Shown piece after piece: positions 44,732 through 56,362 of a DNA stretch of 64,000 nucleotides. Under the pieces are notes generated by a model. The model was not told the origin of the DNA, did not search any database, and was given only the letters and a program-made list of their open reading frames with translations. The DNA lies in NCBI RefSeq assembly GCF_010015445.1, contig NC_053118.1, positions 6,155,781 through 6,219,780 of the forward strand, in the 5' to 3' direction. The position numbers and the translations under genes are program-made. The number at the start of each line of letters is the position of its first letter. Positions within the stretch are counted from its first letter, which is position 1. The stretch is from Perca fluviatilis (Eukaryota > Chordata > Actinopteri > Perciformes > Percidae).

Positions 44732-45116
44732 TAAAAGAACATTTCATGGGGTTCCTTGAGGTGTAATCAACCACTGGAGAAAGCCTCTCCAACCTTATTC
44801 TGAAGAAACTAGAAGAGTTTATCCTTCCCTTTGAAGACTGCCGGGGACAGTCTTACGACAACGGCGCCAACATGAAGGGAAAGTCAAAAGGCGTCCAAGC
44901 CAGACTTTTGAAACAAAATCCCAGGGCTTTATTTGTCCCATGCAGGACAAATAAGGACAACTGAGGACAACTGACACCTCTCTGTTCAGCTACAGAAGCA
45001 CTGGGTTCGCTTCTGCTCAGGTATCTGCAAGAGATCTCTGTGAGGAGATGAATGTAGACACTGTCCTAAAGCAGAAGAAGCTGAGGAAAACCTCTATAGA
45101 AGTCTTCAAAACCTAG
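44732..45116 (+). pseudogene. hAT/ZMYM1-like transposase, C-terminal part
   Basis: After the MITEs the frame reads VKEHFMGFLEV, then ESLSNLILKKLEEFILPFED, GQSYDNGANMKGKSKGVQAR and PRALFVPCR. YDNGANM+GKxxGVQ is the core signature of hAT/ZMYM1-type transposases. A stop replaces a residue in STTGES, and internal sequence is deleted after VPCR. The remaining VSARDLCEEMNVDTVLKQKK belongs to the region before the dimerisation domain, which is missing. The sequence from 45119 (TATACTTCTACTTGAGTAAT ... CACTTCTGG) looks like a hAT right terminus. Confidence 0.83.
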
Positions 45117-45338
45117 TATCTATACTTCTACTTGAGTAATGAATGTGAATACTTTTGACACTTCTGGCTCAGCCGCTCTGAAGGATGGGTAGGAGGATGA
45201 GCAGGTGGCCGGCAACAGGACGAAAAAGCAGGTGGCCGGACAGCAGAATGTAGAGCCATTTCATTGAAAACCCCACCCAAACTGCACACCGCCTCTCCAG
45301 TTACCAGACACCCAGTGCCCAAACTACGCACTATAGCT

Positions 45339-45490
45339 TTAATTTATTAGATGTCTAAAACATAAAAAGGTGAAGTCTAATACAGGCCAGATACGTGTGA
45401 GCTCCGACGTGAACACTGGCCCGAAGCCTGGACCCAGGGGCGTAAATAAGTCGGGCCCCACCGGGCTCGGGCTGAAATGAAGGGCTCTAG
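45339..45490. repeat. Dispersed repeat, copy A
   Basis: TTTAATTTATTAGATGTCTA then CATAAAAAGG and GGGCTGAAAT match 49645-49760 over about 120 bp. Confidence 0.75.
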
Positions 45491-45499
45491 TAAGCAGCG

Positions 45500-47790
45500 T
45501 ATAACCTGCAGCGTAAAACCTAAAAGGCATTAAGCAAATGCTGAAACACATTGTAATCAATTCCAGCATTTTTATTTCAGCAAACTAAATGGTCAATATA
45601 ATCACAATGCAAATGATTACATTATGACATTTAGTCAAACGAAAGAACGTCAATAATGCCCGGCATTTATATTTTGTCTCCCATGCACAGTGAGTCTTTC
45701 AGTTCAACAGTCAACACACAACCTGCCATCTGATCACGCACATTCACACCAACCTATACAAAGGGTTAGGGTTACAATTTTGAAATGAAAGTCTAACAAA
45801 ACGTGGGCTATAGCAGTTAGTGTTAACAAACACTCACCACCCAAACTGCAAACCACCTATCCAATCACCCGGCACCGCCGAGCTGTAAGAAGAAATTAGC
45901 CTTCAGGGCATTCTGCTAGAAATCTTTAGTTGTCTACTTTATTGTCCTCTACCCACCAAACTACCCATAACATTGCCAGCATTACTGCTGTGAATACTGA
46001 CATCTGATCTGAAACTCTTCCTTGTCCCTTTTAATTCTTAATTCAGTAAGGGTTACTCCAAATGTCACTTTCCAAACTCTCTGGATCCTTTGACCCATCC
46101 GTATAAATATGTAATTATGAACTCCATTCTTGTTGCAGATGAGACTTCCTTGACTGTAGCTCCTGATTTCTTTTGTGTATTCAGTATGCATACATCAACT
46201 TCAGGTTTTGGAATTAGGGATGATGGTAACAGACCAACAGTATGGAGGGCACACATTATTATTATTATTTATTTTTTTTAACGTTTTTTTTTCATTCATT
46301 TGCAAATTAAATCCCAAAACAAAATACATTTCATACAGCAAAGTTCATCATTCATTACTGAAGCGTATTCCCCTCTCAAAGGCAATATCTTCTTTTTGTG
46401 CAATAGTTGTAGTCAAAACACAGCAAGTAACTTTAAAAAAAACACAAAAAATTAGACATATCCATTAGAATGAACTGTGCCTGATTATATACACAGCACA
46501 TGCTATATAAATATACTATATGCTCAGCATATAGCATACAAACGACATTATTATTAATTATACCAATTTGGTTCCATCTTACATTTTAGCCTATTTCCAA
46601 AGTTTGTTTTGGCCTTTCTTGCTCTACTTCACCAGTTGGACAGCGATTCAATAGGGAACTGCAATAATAGTCCCTGGGGAAGTGGGAATGTGGCTGAAGA
46701 GGCGAACAGAGAGGCAGAACATGACAACTGTCAACTACTTCTGATTTCCAAAAGATCTGTCAACAATTGTGACTGTTCCAATATTATTATTACGAATATT
46801 CTGAAGCAATTATGGAGAATCTGTCCTAAAGTTAAATTATGGCTTGTATATTGATACAGTATAACTGACTGATTCCTTGGTCTGTGGGCAGCCACGGCTG
46901 CCGGTTTATCTTTTCTCTGCGGCCCACAGAGATGTAGCCACATAGACTGACCAGGAGGCAGACAGACTCATTACTTCACTTTACAGCCTGTCACAACACT
47001 GACAGCCCTGGGGGATCCTACCTGACGTGGGAGTACAGAAAGGGAAGCAGGTAAGTAGTTTCATAAAAACTAGATTATATCTGTCAGATTTTGTTTTGCG
47101 TGGCAGTTCAGTGAAAACTAGCAATAATATTCACAGTTTGTGCACCTTATCACATTGCAATTACAGACTCTTTACTCTTAAAGCCATTTCATAAAAAACA
47201 CAGTCCAGGAAATAAAGTGCATCGGCAGTTGCGGTACTAGTTGGATAGCTTTCTGATCTTCCGTGGTTGTGTGGAAAGCAGAGTGATTATTTGCGAGCTG
47301 AGATGGATGAAAGTCAGTGAAATACCAATTTGAAGGTCAGAACCTTTCGTTGATCTGAGCAGATGGACTGGTTTGTTATCTGAACCTTTCAGATGGAGGG
47401 TCGGTGCGCGTGAGTGATGCTACACTGCGTGTCCAAACAAGGGGAATTCAAAGACAGGAAATGGATTTTTTTTTTTTTAATATGAAAACAACTGTGTAAC
47501 ATATGGGTCCCATAAGCCCATTCCACAACTGAACCTTTCAGGATTCTATTCACTGATGCTGACCACAACAGACTGCAATGAGATCTAAAATAGGATTAAC
47601 GCAATTTCATTCAAACTTGTAAAAATCATGTATTTTTTGCATGACGTTTACTTTTAACCAGCTGCTACTGAGTTGTTTGACTTCTGAGATGCTCCAATAG
47701 GGTTAGACACGCAGTATCCTAAGCATTTAACATAAAATGGAACCAAATTATCGATATAAAGTGTTTAGACAATCTTGAGTAGGAATTCAG
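45500..47790. other. Mostly unassigned interval
   Basis: No gene is supported. AGGGAAGCAGGTAAGTAG at about 47040 is a consensus-quality splice donor, perhaps a noncoding exon end. The sequences around 46258-46290 are ATT and T runs. Confidence 0.25.
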
Positions 47791-47800
47791 GAAGTATGGG

Positions 47801-47997
47801 TAGTGATGGTCAAATGAAGCTTCGTAAACCACTGTCTTTATTTTCTGAGCTCACTAGATGGCGCTCTCTGTTCAACGAAAAAGGTTAAAGGAATGGCAAT
47901 TCAGTGTGTTTTCAACCCTTTGTTGAACAGAGAGCGCCATCTAGTGAGCTCAGAAAATAAAGACAGTGGTTCACAAAGCTTCATTTGACCATCACTA
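47801..47997. mobile_element. 197-bp hAT MITE, copy 3
   Basis: Same family, with an exact 8-bp duplication AGTATGGG at 47793-47800 and 47998-48005. Confidence 0.95.
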
Positions 47998-48716
47998 AGT
48001 ATGGGTGCTTTTTATGACCAATAGCTAGACTATGAAGAATATAGTATTCGCTGTAATAAAATAATAAATAGTAAATAGTAAATAGTTACAATACAAATAG
48101 GTGATGCTTCTGTACAGTAAAGTTGGAACCTGGTGGACTGCATTGATGGAGGCAATATGATGGAAGATAAGATGGGTCACGATTCAATTTGACTTTCGAT
48201 TCTAAGTCATGATTGCATTCGATTTAAACTTTTTTTGTTTTTTTAGCAGTGACGGCAATGCCAAAATAAGAGCCACCACCACACTCAGCACTGGTTCACC
48301 CACAAGGCTTTGTGCCTACAATAAAATCCATTGATATAAAACACAGACATAGATATAAAACACATATTACACAGCCCGGTCTCATGGAAGTTCGTGTAAA
48401 TGTGACGTTATTTGAATCTATTGATACGTGTTCACGGAGACGTTTTTGTCGTTTTTTACGTGGTGGACAACACGAAAATGTGAAGTAATGTATTTCAATG
48501 GGAAGCATATTTCGTGGCCACAGAACGAAATTGTAGGGAGTAATATAAAAAGCCGAAAATCCGCGTAGGGAGGTTGTCGGGGTGATGGATGGGTCAAACA
48601 ACACAGGACTTTCACCCGGGCGAGCGGGGATCGCGTCCCGTTTCTGCACTTTGTTTCCCGGGGATGGTGTCCCTGCGTGTGGCGTTTTGTCCCGCGTGTT
48701 ACTGTGGCGCGTCTCC

Positions 48717-48930
48717 CGGCGTTTAAGGCGCCCTTTCCCCGGTGTTTAAGGCGCCCTTTCCCCGGCGTTTAAGGCGCCCTTTCCCCGGCGTTTAAGGCAC
48801 CCTTTCTCCGGCGCGTTTAAGGCGTCCTTTCCCCGGCGGTTAAGGCGCCCTTTCTCCGGCGTTTAAGGCGCCCTATCCCCGGCGTTTAAGGCGCCCTTTC
48901 TCCGGTGTTTAAGGCGCCTTTTCCCCGTAA
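48717..48930. repeat. GC-rich minisatellite (GGCGTTTAAGGCGCCCTTTC)
   Basis: About nine units of 23-24 bp, each with a TTTAAGGCGCCCTTT palindromic core, inside the GTCTCAC-family element. Confidence 0.93.
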
Positions 48931-48964
48931 GTTTTTTCCTAAACCCAACCTCCGCCATCCCGTT

Positions 48965-49150
48965 ATTGTGGGCGTCCCCAGCGGGCCGCCCGCGGGCCGT
49001 CTCGCTGGCGCTCCTCCGGCTTATGGAGCGCCCTTTCGGCCGCCTCCGGTGGGTCCCCAGCGGGCCGCTTCGCGGGCGTCTTCCGGCTTATGGAGCGACC
49101 TTTTCGCCTCCCCGGCTTATGGAGCGAGCCGCCGCCCGCGCCTTTCCCCG
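48965..49150. repeat. GC-rich imperfect repeat (CGGCTTATGGAGCG)
   Basis: Three CGGCTTATGGAGCG units and two GTCCCCAGCGGGCCGC units. Long ORFs here on the plus strand are GC artefacts. Confidence 0.8.
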
Positions 49151-49154
49151 AGAA

Positions 49155-49232
49155 AATAATGTGACATTTACACGTAAAAAATAACGTGACAGTTACACGT
49201 AAAAAATAACGTGACAGTTACACGTAAAAAAC
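49155..49232. repeat. Tandem 26-bp repeat (AACGTGACAGTTACACGTAA)
   Basis: Three units next to the right terminal repeat of the 941-bp element; the motif resembles the terminal repeat itself. Confidence 0.88.
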
Positions 49233-49319
49233 GAGAAAAACGTCTCCGTGAACACGTATCAATAGATTAAGAATAACGTGGACATTTACACGAACTGCCG
49301 TGAGACGGGTTGTATTACA

Positions 49320-50995
49320 ATGTTTAAACATTTATTATCACAAGGCATTTTTGACAAGCAGAGGCAGGCTACTTGCAACAGCGTGCGGAAAAACAAACAA
49401 TTTTATACAATCTTTACAAATCCACGCAACAGCCAGAAGCACAGTCTCTTACAGAGATTGTGGAGGGCTTTAGTCCAGTTCTCCTTTCTTCTATAACTCT
49501 TCCAGCTGCGCTGAGACACGCTCACTGCTGCTGCTGCTGCTAGCAGGGACACAAACACTGTGCGACTGCGAGCCAGTCTTGACAGTCGTGGTAGCATGGT
49601 CTCGTGTTGTTTCCACCAGCGCAGCACATCTAATAGTTTCTTTTAATTTATTGGATGTCTAAAGCATAAAAAGGAGAAGTTTAATACAGGCCCGATACCC
49701 GGCCCGCGTGTGAGCTCTGACGTAAATAAGGTTAGGGTTAGGGCTGAAATGCAGGGCTCTATTCTGAATTGCCAATCATCTGAGAATCTAATGTGATTTT
49801 TGGAGACAACACAATGTGAAATTGTGGATTAAGGTAAGCATTGCATTCATAATTGCTCATCAAAAACTAATCAATTATAAAAATGATATGTCTAATAATA
49901 CAGATTTTTGTCTATTCTTATTATCACAAGGCACTCAATGACAGTTTATTTCTTTTTTTATCCATTACTGTTTAGATGCCTTGGTAAAGTCACATTCAAG
50001 GTTGCAGTAAATAGTGGTGATGTGTTTCATTACAGTAAAAAGGGAAACAAACTGAAGCCAATAAAATCCCAGACCTGCACCTCTCGACTAATGGAGTCAA
50101 CCCAGTGGATCTCATTTCGGCCTGTAACATTACATGCTGTGACAGGCTTGATAACACTTTTAATTGCATCCCTCAGAGCTTTTCTCTGATGCCTGAGACA
50201 AATTGACTTTGGGCTAAACGTCAGATGGTATATATTTACTGCAGTCTCCAGCAAATAATCCTTTGTAAATTTGATCTGCAGCCCACAACTAGCAAGTGGA
50301 ACACACAGGGGAGCAGATTTACCCTCCCATCTGCCCAAAGCTCTTTATCTATACCTATTTATATGTTAGCGAGAAAGCTCAACTCAATACTTTCATAAAA
50401 AGCTGTACATTTAGTAAAAAGCTGCAAATAAAACAAAAGCAAATTAAGAAATACATTCGCCAAATTAACAATACATTTGTTGCATAAAGAAACTTGCAGC
50501 AAAAGTCCACCGGATGACAGGCAGAGGCGGCATGGAGAGGGAGGCTGGGCACCGTTCATCTTTATGTACTGTGCTGCAGTAACACACAGACGGGCTCGGA
50601 CATGCTTCAAACTCATAGTGTTATCAGTACTGGAACAAAATTGGAGGGCGACACTCCAACATTTTAAAAAAACGTTATGTGCTCCATCCAAAATCTTCCT
50701 CCGCTTACATGCTCTGGTTGATAGCTAATAGCTAAACAGAATTTCAGTGAGAAGTGCGGGATCACATATCACAAGAAAAGCTATCTTCTCAGGGTTCAAG
50801 TGATGCATTTGTGTCTGAACAGCAGTGGAGCGAACCAATCAGCCTCCGGTAAGGAGCTATGGCCGTGGTTTAGGTCTGTGTAACGGCGGTGACTAAAATT
50901 TAAGAATAAGACTCAAGATTCTAACTGTACATTTAGGGGAATTATCATTATAGGTGAGATGCAGACTGAGCTTCACCTAACTACAAATATTTGAC
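49320..50995. other. Mostly unassigned interval with a dispersed repeat
   Basis: 49645-49760 is copy B of the repeat at 45339 and includes GGTTAGGGTTAGGG, a two-unit telomere-like run. The rest shows no supported gene. Confidence 0.35.
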
Positions 50996-50999
50996 ATGT

Positions 51000-51065
51000 A
51001 CATTTATTCATTCGGTTGACACTTTGTCCAAAGTGACGTACAAAGCAATCCAAGCCACAGTTGAT
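51000..51065 (-). repeat. SINE/L2-type tail fragment
   Basis: CATTTATTCATTCGGTTGAC then TTTGTCCAAAGTGACGTACA is the complement of the widespread fish tail in which TTGTAAGTCGCTTTGGATAA precedes a TAAATG end. Only the tail region is recognisable. Confidence 0.6.
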
Positions 51066-51617
51066 CAAGAAGTAACCTTCGAGATAAGTGCAGTAACACT
51101 CAGTTCCACACACCATCTAAGTGCCACAAGGCTTACAGCTGCATGAAGAAACACATAAGTGCATATTAAATGACAATTTTGTTTGCTTTTTGTTGGTCTG
51201 TTGTTTGAGAGAAAGAGAGAAATACAGTGAGATGGACAAAGGAGAAAGACAGAGAAAGAGAATATTAGTAATTCCTCTCAGAACTCTTTTTTTTTGTTAA
51301 CACAGAGAAGGATCACACAGGAGAAGAGTTTGGATTAAGATTCCCTTTTTTAAAGTGAAAGTAGTTGTCATTCTTCATTGGCAGACTGAAAACACTTCCA
51401 AGCGCCATATATAGATATATATCATGTATATATCATGGATATCACCTTGCTTGTTCATAATAGTGATATTTTTATGTCTGCTTATATTTGTTCAGCTTTA
51501 TTCTCCTTGTTATGGCTTTATGTCTGTGTCTTCCTGTTCTTTGTAAGAAAAAATTGTTGCAAAAGGGAGGGAGCCTTGTGATCAGGATTGTTGGGCCAAT
51601 AGGTGTATAAAACAAAC

Positions 51618-52280
51618 ATCCATCCATCTTCAACTACTTATCCGAGGTCGGGTCGCAAGGGCAGCAGCTCCAGCTCGGGACCCTAAACTTCCCTTTCCCA
51701 AGCCACATTAACCAGTTATGACTGCAGGATCCTGAGGTGTTCCCAAGCCAGTTTGGAAATATAATCTCTCCACCTAGTCCTGGTTCGTCCTCGAGGCCTC
51801 CTTCTAGTTGGACGTGCCTCGAACCAAATCACCTTAACTGGCTCCTTTCGATGCAATGCAGTAGCGGCTCTTCTCCGAGTTCCTCACAGATGACTAAGCT
51901 ATATGTGCTAAGAGAATATGTGCGAGATTAAAGAGCTGGTCCATTGTTCCACGACCAGGAAAGAATCTGCATTGTTCCTCTTCAACCTGAGGTTCCACTA
52001 TTGGCTGAACCCTCCTTCCAGCACCTTGGAGTAGACTTTACCAGGGAGGATGAGAAGTGTGATACCTCTGTAATTGTCAAACACTATTTGGTCCCCCTTT
52101 TTGAACAGGGGAACCAACATCCCGATCTACTGACCCAGACTTCCAGGCAATGTCGAAGAGGTGTGTTATTCAAGACAGCCCCTCCACACTCAAAACTTTC
52201 TGCATTTTTGGAAGGATTTCATCAATCCCCGAGCATTGGCAATGTGGAGTTGTTTGACTACCTCAGTGACTTCCACCAGG
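51618..52280 (-). pseudogene. Rex-like LINE reverse-transcriptase fragment with 3' end
   Basis: The minus strand encodes VPLFKKGDQIVFDNYRGITL then ILPGKVYSKVL, an RT block of fish LINEs (KKGD...NYRGI.LL...GK.Y), and upstream EVTEVVKQLHIANAR-like residues. The low-coordinate end is the 3' sequence CATCCATCCATC...TTATCCGAGGTCGGGTCGC, common in teleost genomes. The RT region and 3' end are joined with internal deletions. It stops at 52280-52293 against a half copy of the 197-bp MITE. Confidence 0.7.
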
Positions 52281-52292
52281 GAAGTCACTGAG

Positions 52293-52368
52293 GTTGAACA
52301 GAGAGCGCCATCTAGTGAGCTCAGAAAATAAAGACAGTGGTTCGTGAAGCTTCATTTGAACATCACTA
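52293..52368. mobile_element. 197-bp hAT MITE, half copy
   Basis: Only the right arm, from TTGAACAGAGAGCGCCATC to CATCACTA. The left half is absent and the break abuts the Rex-like LINE fragment. Confidence 0.88.
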
Positions 52369-52379
52369 TATTAGAAATG

Positions 52380-53880
52380 TAATGACCAGATGACTAATAA
52401 ATTACCAGATGTAATATTTACTCTAGTTCAAGCCAGCTACTACTACTGCTACTACTACTAGTATTATTACTACAATGACTACAATTTACGAATTGACTTT
52501 CAGCTTTTTGTCCTATGTTTCTGGTACAGGTCCATTTAATGACCATACAACTTTATTTAACCAATGTTAAGATGAAAGCACAATCTCTATGTTCTGAAAG
52601 CCTAACCTGGAGCAATGTATTGTAAGGCTTTCAAATTCTTTTCTTGAGCTCCCCAAGGAAATTTCCATATGCTGTCCAATGAGTCACACACTTGTACATC
52701 AACAGCAAGCAACTATGCACTAAACATTGTCTACCACCTGCTTTTTGCCATACAGTAAACCATAGAACTCCACAAATGCAATTAAAATGGAGCCAAGATG
52801 TTCATTACTGAGTACTGAGGATAAGCCAAAATGCTGATAACAACCATAGATTGTAAAAAAAATAATGAAAAATTGTGGCCTGCTGTTTTGAAGCCTTCAG
52901 TTTGGCAATTTGGCCATCGCCATCTTGGTTTTTTGAAACCGGACAGGATGATTTTTGGACAAAAGGGTGAAGCTGGAAAGGATGATGCGGCGGGTGAACG
53001 CAGTATGGGCGTCATTCATCTGCATGTACGGCAGTACCGATAATAGGCAAACTTTCCCCTATAAGTTACCAGCTAAATCTAGTGGTAGCTAGCTAGCTAG
53101 TTGGTGGTTGACAGAACACTGAACAAGATTTTTTTAGGTGACCAATCTGTTCCAATTAACTTTGATAAAGTGAAAACACGCAGTAAGAGGGTCAAAGTTT
53201 AAAACACAAACATGGGCAACATCCAAAGTTCACAGCTATTTTAAAGCTTTAGTGTGTAACTTTTTGATATTAATAAATGTCTGTTACATTCAAGCCATTG
53301 CCAAATGAGTTGCTACAAAGCTAATTAAGACTATCAGTAGCACTGAACAAAGCTGTACAATTAAATACTGAGCTGACTGTCATTAAACTGCCCCCTAAAT
53401 ACAGAAATTCTGACAGCTTAACAGCTGAAACATTACTTAGCTGTATAGCTATTAATATATTAAATTTGTTGCCATTCGGTGAAGCACAACAAGCTAACAA
53501 ATTGACATATCACCAGAAGGTTAGTTTAAATATCCACGACGTTCTACTTCCAGGATTGCTCTCGTTCTGCCGGAAATTCCGCCAGATGTCACTCTTTTCG
53601 GATGTCCGTTTTCGGATGTCCCTTACCTTCCGCTTTCTTTGTGTTGTAATTTTAAACTCCAGTGGATTTATGAGGACTATGGTTAACTGCTCCTCAGATC
53701 TCTGCTGGGTAAATCCAGACAGCTAGCTAGACTATCTGTCCAATCTGAGTTTTCTGTTGCACACTAAAACAACTTTTGAATATACACATGTTCCACCAAA
53801 ACAAGTTCCTTCCTGAGGCTATTTAGCGGCACCCTGGCTCTGCTCGTCACTTAGCACCGCCCAAGGCTATTGTGATTGTT
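52380..53880. other. Old teleost repeat debris
   Basis: CATAGATTGTAAAAAAAATAATG with a GCCATCTTGGTTTTTTGAAA segment (52845-52940), and TTTAAAGCTTTAGTGTGTAA (53233), look like ends of common fish repeats. CTACTACTACTA at 52440 is a short trinucleotide run. No gene is supported. Confidence 0.35.
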
Positions 53881-53884
53881 TTAA

Positions 53885-54464
53885 AGTGCCCAATGTGCCC
53901 ATATTATGAAAAAATCACTTTTTCTGGGATTTGGGATTTTGTGTCTCTGGTGCTTCCACACGCATACAAACTTTGATAAAAATCGACTTGGCTAACCGCA
54001 ACCGTTAGCATGCTAGCGTTAGCGTTCGCATTAGCATGCTACCTTGTTCTCAAAAGCAAAGCACTGCTACAACACACACAAGTTCACCATAATCTACAAA
54101 AGAACTACTTACATGTGTGCCCTCGTTTAGAAGAAGTCTCCCAGCTAATCCTGCCTTGTAACTGACCGAAGTTGGAGAAACAGCCTTTCTTTTACTGTCA
54201 ATGGAGCTAGCTAGCTGACATAATCTACATCTGAGCTACTGCGCATGTGCGAGTGCAATCAAAGATAGTACAGAAGAAGAAGAAAAGAGGTCTCACTCTG
54301 TAGCTAAAACAGAGACAAGGTGAAAAGAGGAGCTGCAGCAATGAGAGAGAGCTGTGCAGTACAACAAAAATATGGTGTTTTTTGAAAATTAAACCATGTA
54401 AACCTATTCTGGTACAACCTTGAAATACAATTATGAACCTGAAAATGAGCATAATATGGGCGCT
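53885..54464. mobile_element. TTAA-target MITE (580 bp)
   Basis: The ends AGTGCCCAATGTGCCCATATTATG (left) and CATAATATGGGCGCT (right) are inverted repeats with a small indel. TTAA is duplicated at 53881-53884 and 54465-54468. Apparently noncoding. Confidence 0.87.
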
Positions 54465-54596
54465 TTAAAGAAATGCCAATAAAGGAGAGCACATTTTTCT
54501 CCCATAACGGATTGCTGTGTGGACTAGCCAGACCTAGACCTAGACCACACCTAGACCACAGTGCTGTGGAGGAAGGTCTGGCAATGCAAGACTAAT
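54465..54596. repeat. Right end of an older DNA element
   Basis: GTGCTGTGGAGGAAGGTCTGG then CAATGCAAGACT is a familiar right terminus in teleost DNA. The matching left end was not found. The TTAA MITE had inserted into this element. Confidence 0.5.
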
Positions 54597-55306
54597 GTTA
54601 ATGGGGCAAAGGTGCAAACAGGTCAAACAGTTGCCTATTTATGCATCCAGCAGACAAGGAGTGACATCATCAGCATTCATTCAGTCTGGTATTCATTCAG
54701 TCTGGTTACCTGATTAATCTAAGTCCAATATTTACACTCCTTTTAGCTCTGTTTTGGTCACCACCAGTTCATGAGAAAAATGAGTTTTTTTAGCTGCTAA
54801 TTGCACCTCTATGTTCACTAGCTATTTGCTGACTTTGTCAGTCTGCTGTTTAGTGCAGGGCTGGTAGAATACAGTGGCTTTTTCAGACCTCTTTCACTGA
54901 AAAAAGCTGCCTTCTGCTGGAAACCAGGTTAATGTGAGCGGTGGGACTGAACCAAAACTGTAAAGTTGCGGCCATAAAATTTAAACAATTATGCTTATAT
55001 GCTCTGTAGAGCTGAGGGGAACTGCTGAGTTGTTGAGAACTGTTTGTTGCTACAAGTGACCCCTTTAATATTACACTTATAATTTGTTATTTGATCCAAT
55101 GTTTATATAGAAATATTGATTAGTGCAGGACTGGCTTCACCTCTCAGTTCATTTTAGATTTTTAAAGGGCACAAAACCAAAATATGACTGGACGCAACAG
55201 GATAGACCCACAACCAATCAGAGCAACGAAACATGATCTACAAGCAATCAGAGCAACGAAAAGTGTGTCGCGGCATTGAGCGACACATGCAAGTTGGGGC
55301 GATGGA

Positions 55307-55503
55307 TAGTGATGATCAAATGAAGCTTCGCGAACCACTGTCTTTATTTTCTGAGCTCACTAGATGGCGCTCTCTGTTCAACAAATGGTTGAAAACACAC
55401 TGAATTGCCATTCCTTTAACCTTTTTCTTTGAACAGAGAGTGCCATCTAGTGAGCTCAGAAAATAAAGACAGTGGTTTGCCAAGCTTCATTTGACCATCA
55501 GTA
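55307..55503. mobile_element. 197-bp hAT MITE, copy 5
   Basis: Same family, with an exact 8-bp duplication GCGATGGA at 55299-55306 and 55504-55511. The last bases read CAGTA in place of CACTA. Confidence 0.95.
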
Positions 55504-55859
55504 GCGATGGATGGTCTGCTTTGAAGCATGAAAAAAAATGGCTGACGGCTCACAAAATTTCTCAAATTTCAGCTTAACAGTACACTTCAATGCGTTTCTG
55601 ATAACATTTGAGGCAAGAGATAGGCACCGCCTAGTTTGAGTTTGATCTGAGTTTCGTGAGCCTGGTGCTTTGTGCATGGACAGACCTACAGGAAGGTGAC
55701 ACTCCTCTGTCAGTCATCATCTTAAACCCACCCCATATTAAAGCAGATCTGATCCGCCCAGGGCCAGATCTGCTGGAAATCTGTATGAATGGAAGGGGGG
55801 GCCAGACTTGTCTAAATGTATTGTATGTTACAGTTTATGGCAGACGGTAACATTAGTAA

Positions 55860-56045
55860 ATGCAATAATAAGCTTTGACTAACTGTTAATAACAGTTAAA
55901 TAATGTGTCTATTTAACCATTAGTTAATGCTGTAACAAGCCTTGACTAACTGTTTATAACAGTTAAGTAAGGTGTCTATTTTACTATTAGCTAATGCAGT
56001 AACAAGCCTCGACTAACTTTTAATCACAGTTAACAAAGGTCCACT
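55860..56045. repeat. Tandem repeat, about 66-bp period
   Basis: Three units containing CTTGACTAACTGTTTATAAC and TTAACCATTAGTTAATGC, next to the 115-bp satellite. Confidence 0.85.
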
Positions 56046-56189
56046 ATATTTGCCCATCCTCCAACATATGACTTACTTTTGGTAGAGGGTGAGATCAGGG
56101 AAAAGACTCCATAGTCTCCATGCAGAGGTTTGCCTCTTCCTTTGTCTTCATGTAGACATTAACTTAGAGCCCAACCTATATAAATTATT

Positions 56190-56362
56190 GTGCATGCTAT
56201 ATAAGCATTACTTAACCTTAAATGGTCACTTAATTAATGTCTAACAATACTGAATAAGCATTACTAAACCATAACTAAACAGTTGTTAATGCTCTTTGGT
56301 AGACTTATTGTAAAGTAGAGAACATATGCACTTTAACTAACACTTAACTAATGTATAACAAT
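56190..56362. repeat. 115-bp satellite, left portion
   Basis: About 1.5 monomers containing AATGCTCTTTGGTAGACTTA and ATACTGAATAAGCATTACTA, cut by the EnSpm-like element; the array resumes at 61771. Confidence 0.9.

Larger units (their letters stand above)
48372..49312. mobile_element. GTCTCAC-family DNA element, 941-bp copy with tandem repeats
   Basis: The ends CAGCCCGGTCTCATGG and CCGTGAGACGGGTTG are related to 27095/33506. TATTACA flanks both sides (48365-48371, 49313-49319; 7 bp exact). The terminal 70-100 bp are inverted copies with GAATCTATTGATACGTG and a GGAGACGTTTTT segment. The core GGAGGTTGTCGGGGTGATGG matches the 5-kb copy. Three tandem-repeat blocks fill the interior. No transposase is present. 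Confidence 0.87.

Noticed and set aside
48905..49184. Overlapping plus-strand ORFs of 72-84 codons in GC-rich DNA.
   Set aside because: They lie across minisatellites inside a transposon. Frame openness comes from low stop density in GC-rich repeats.
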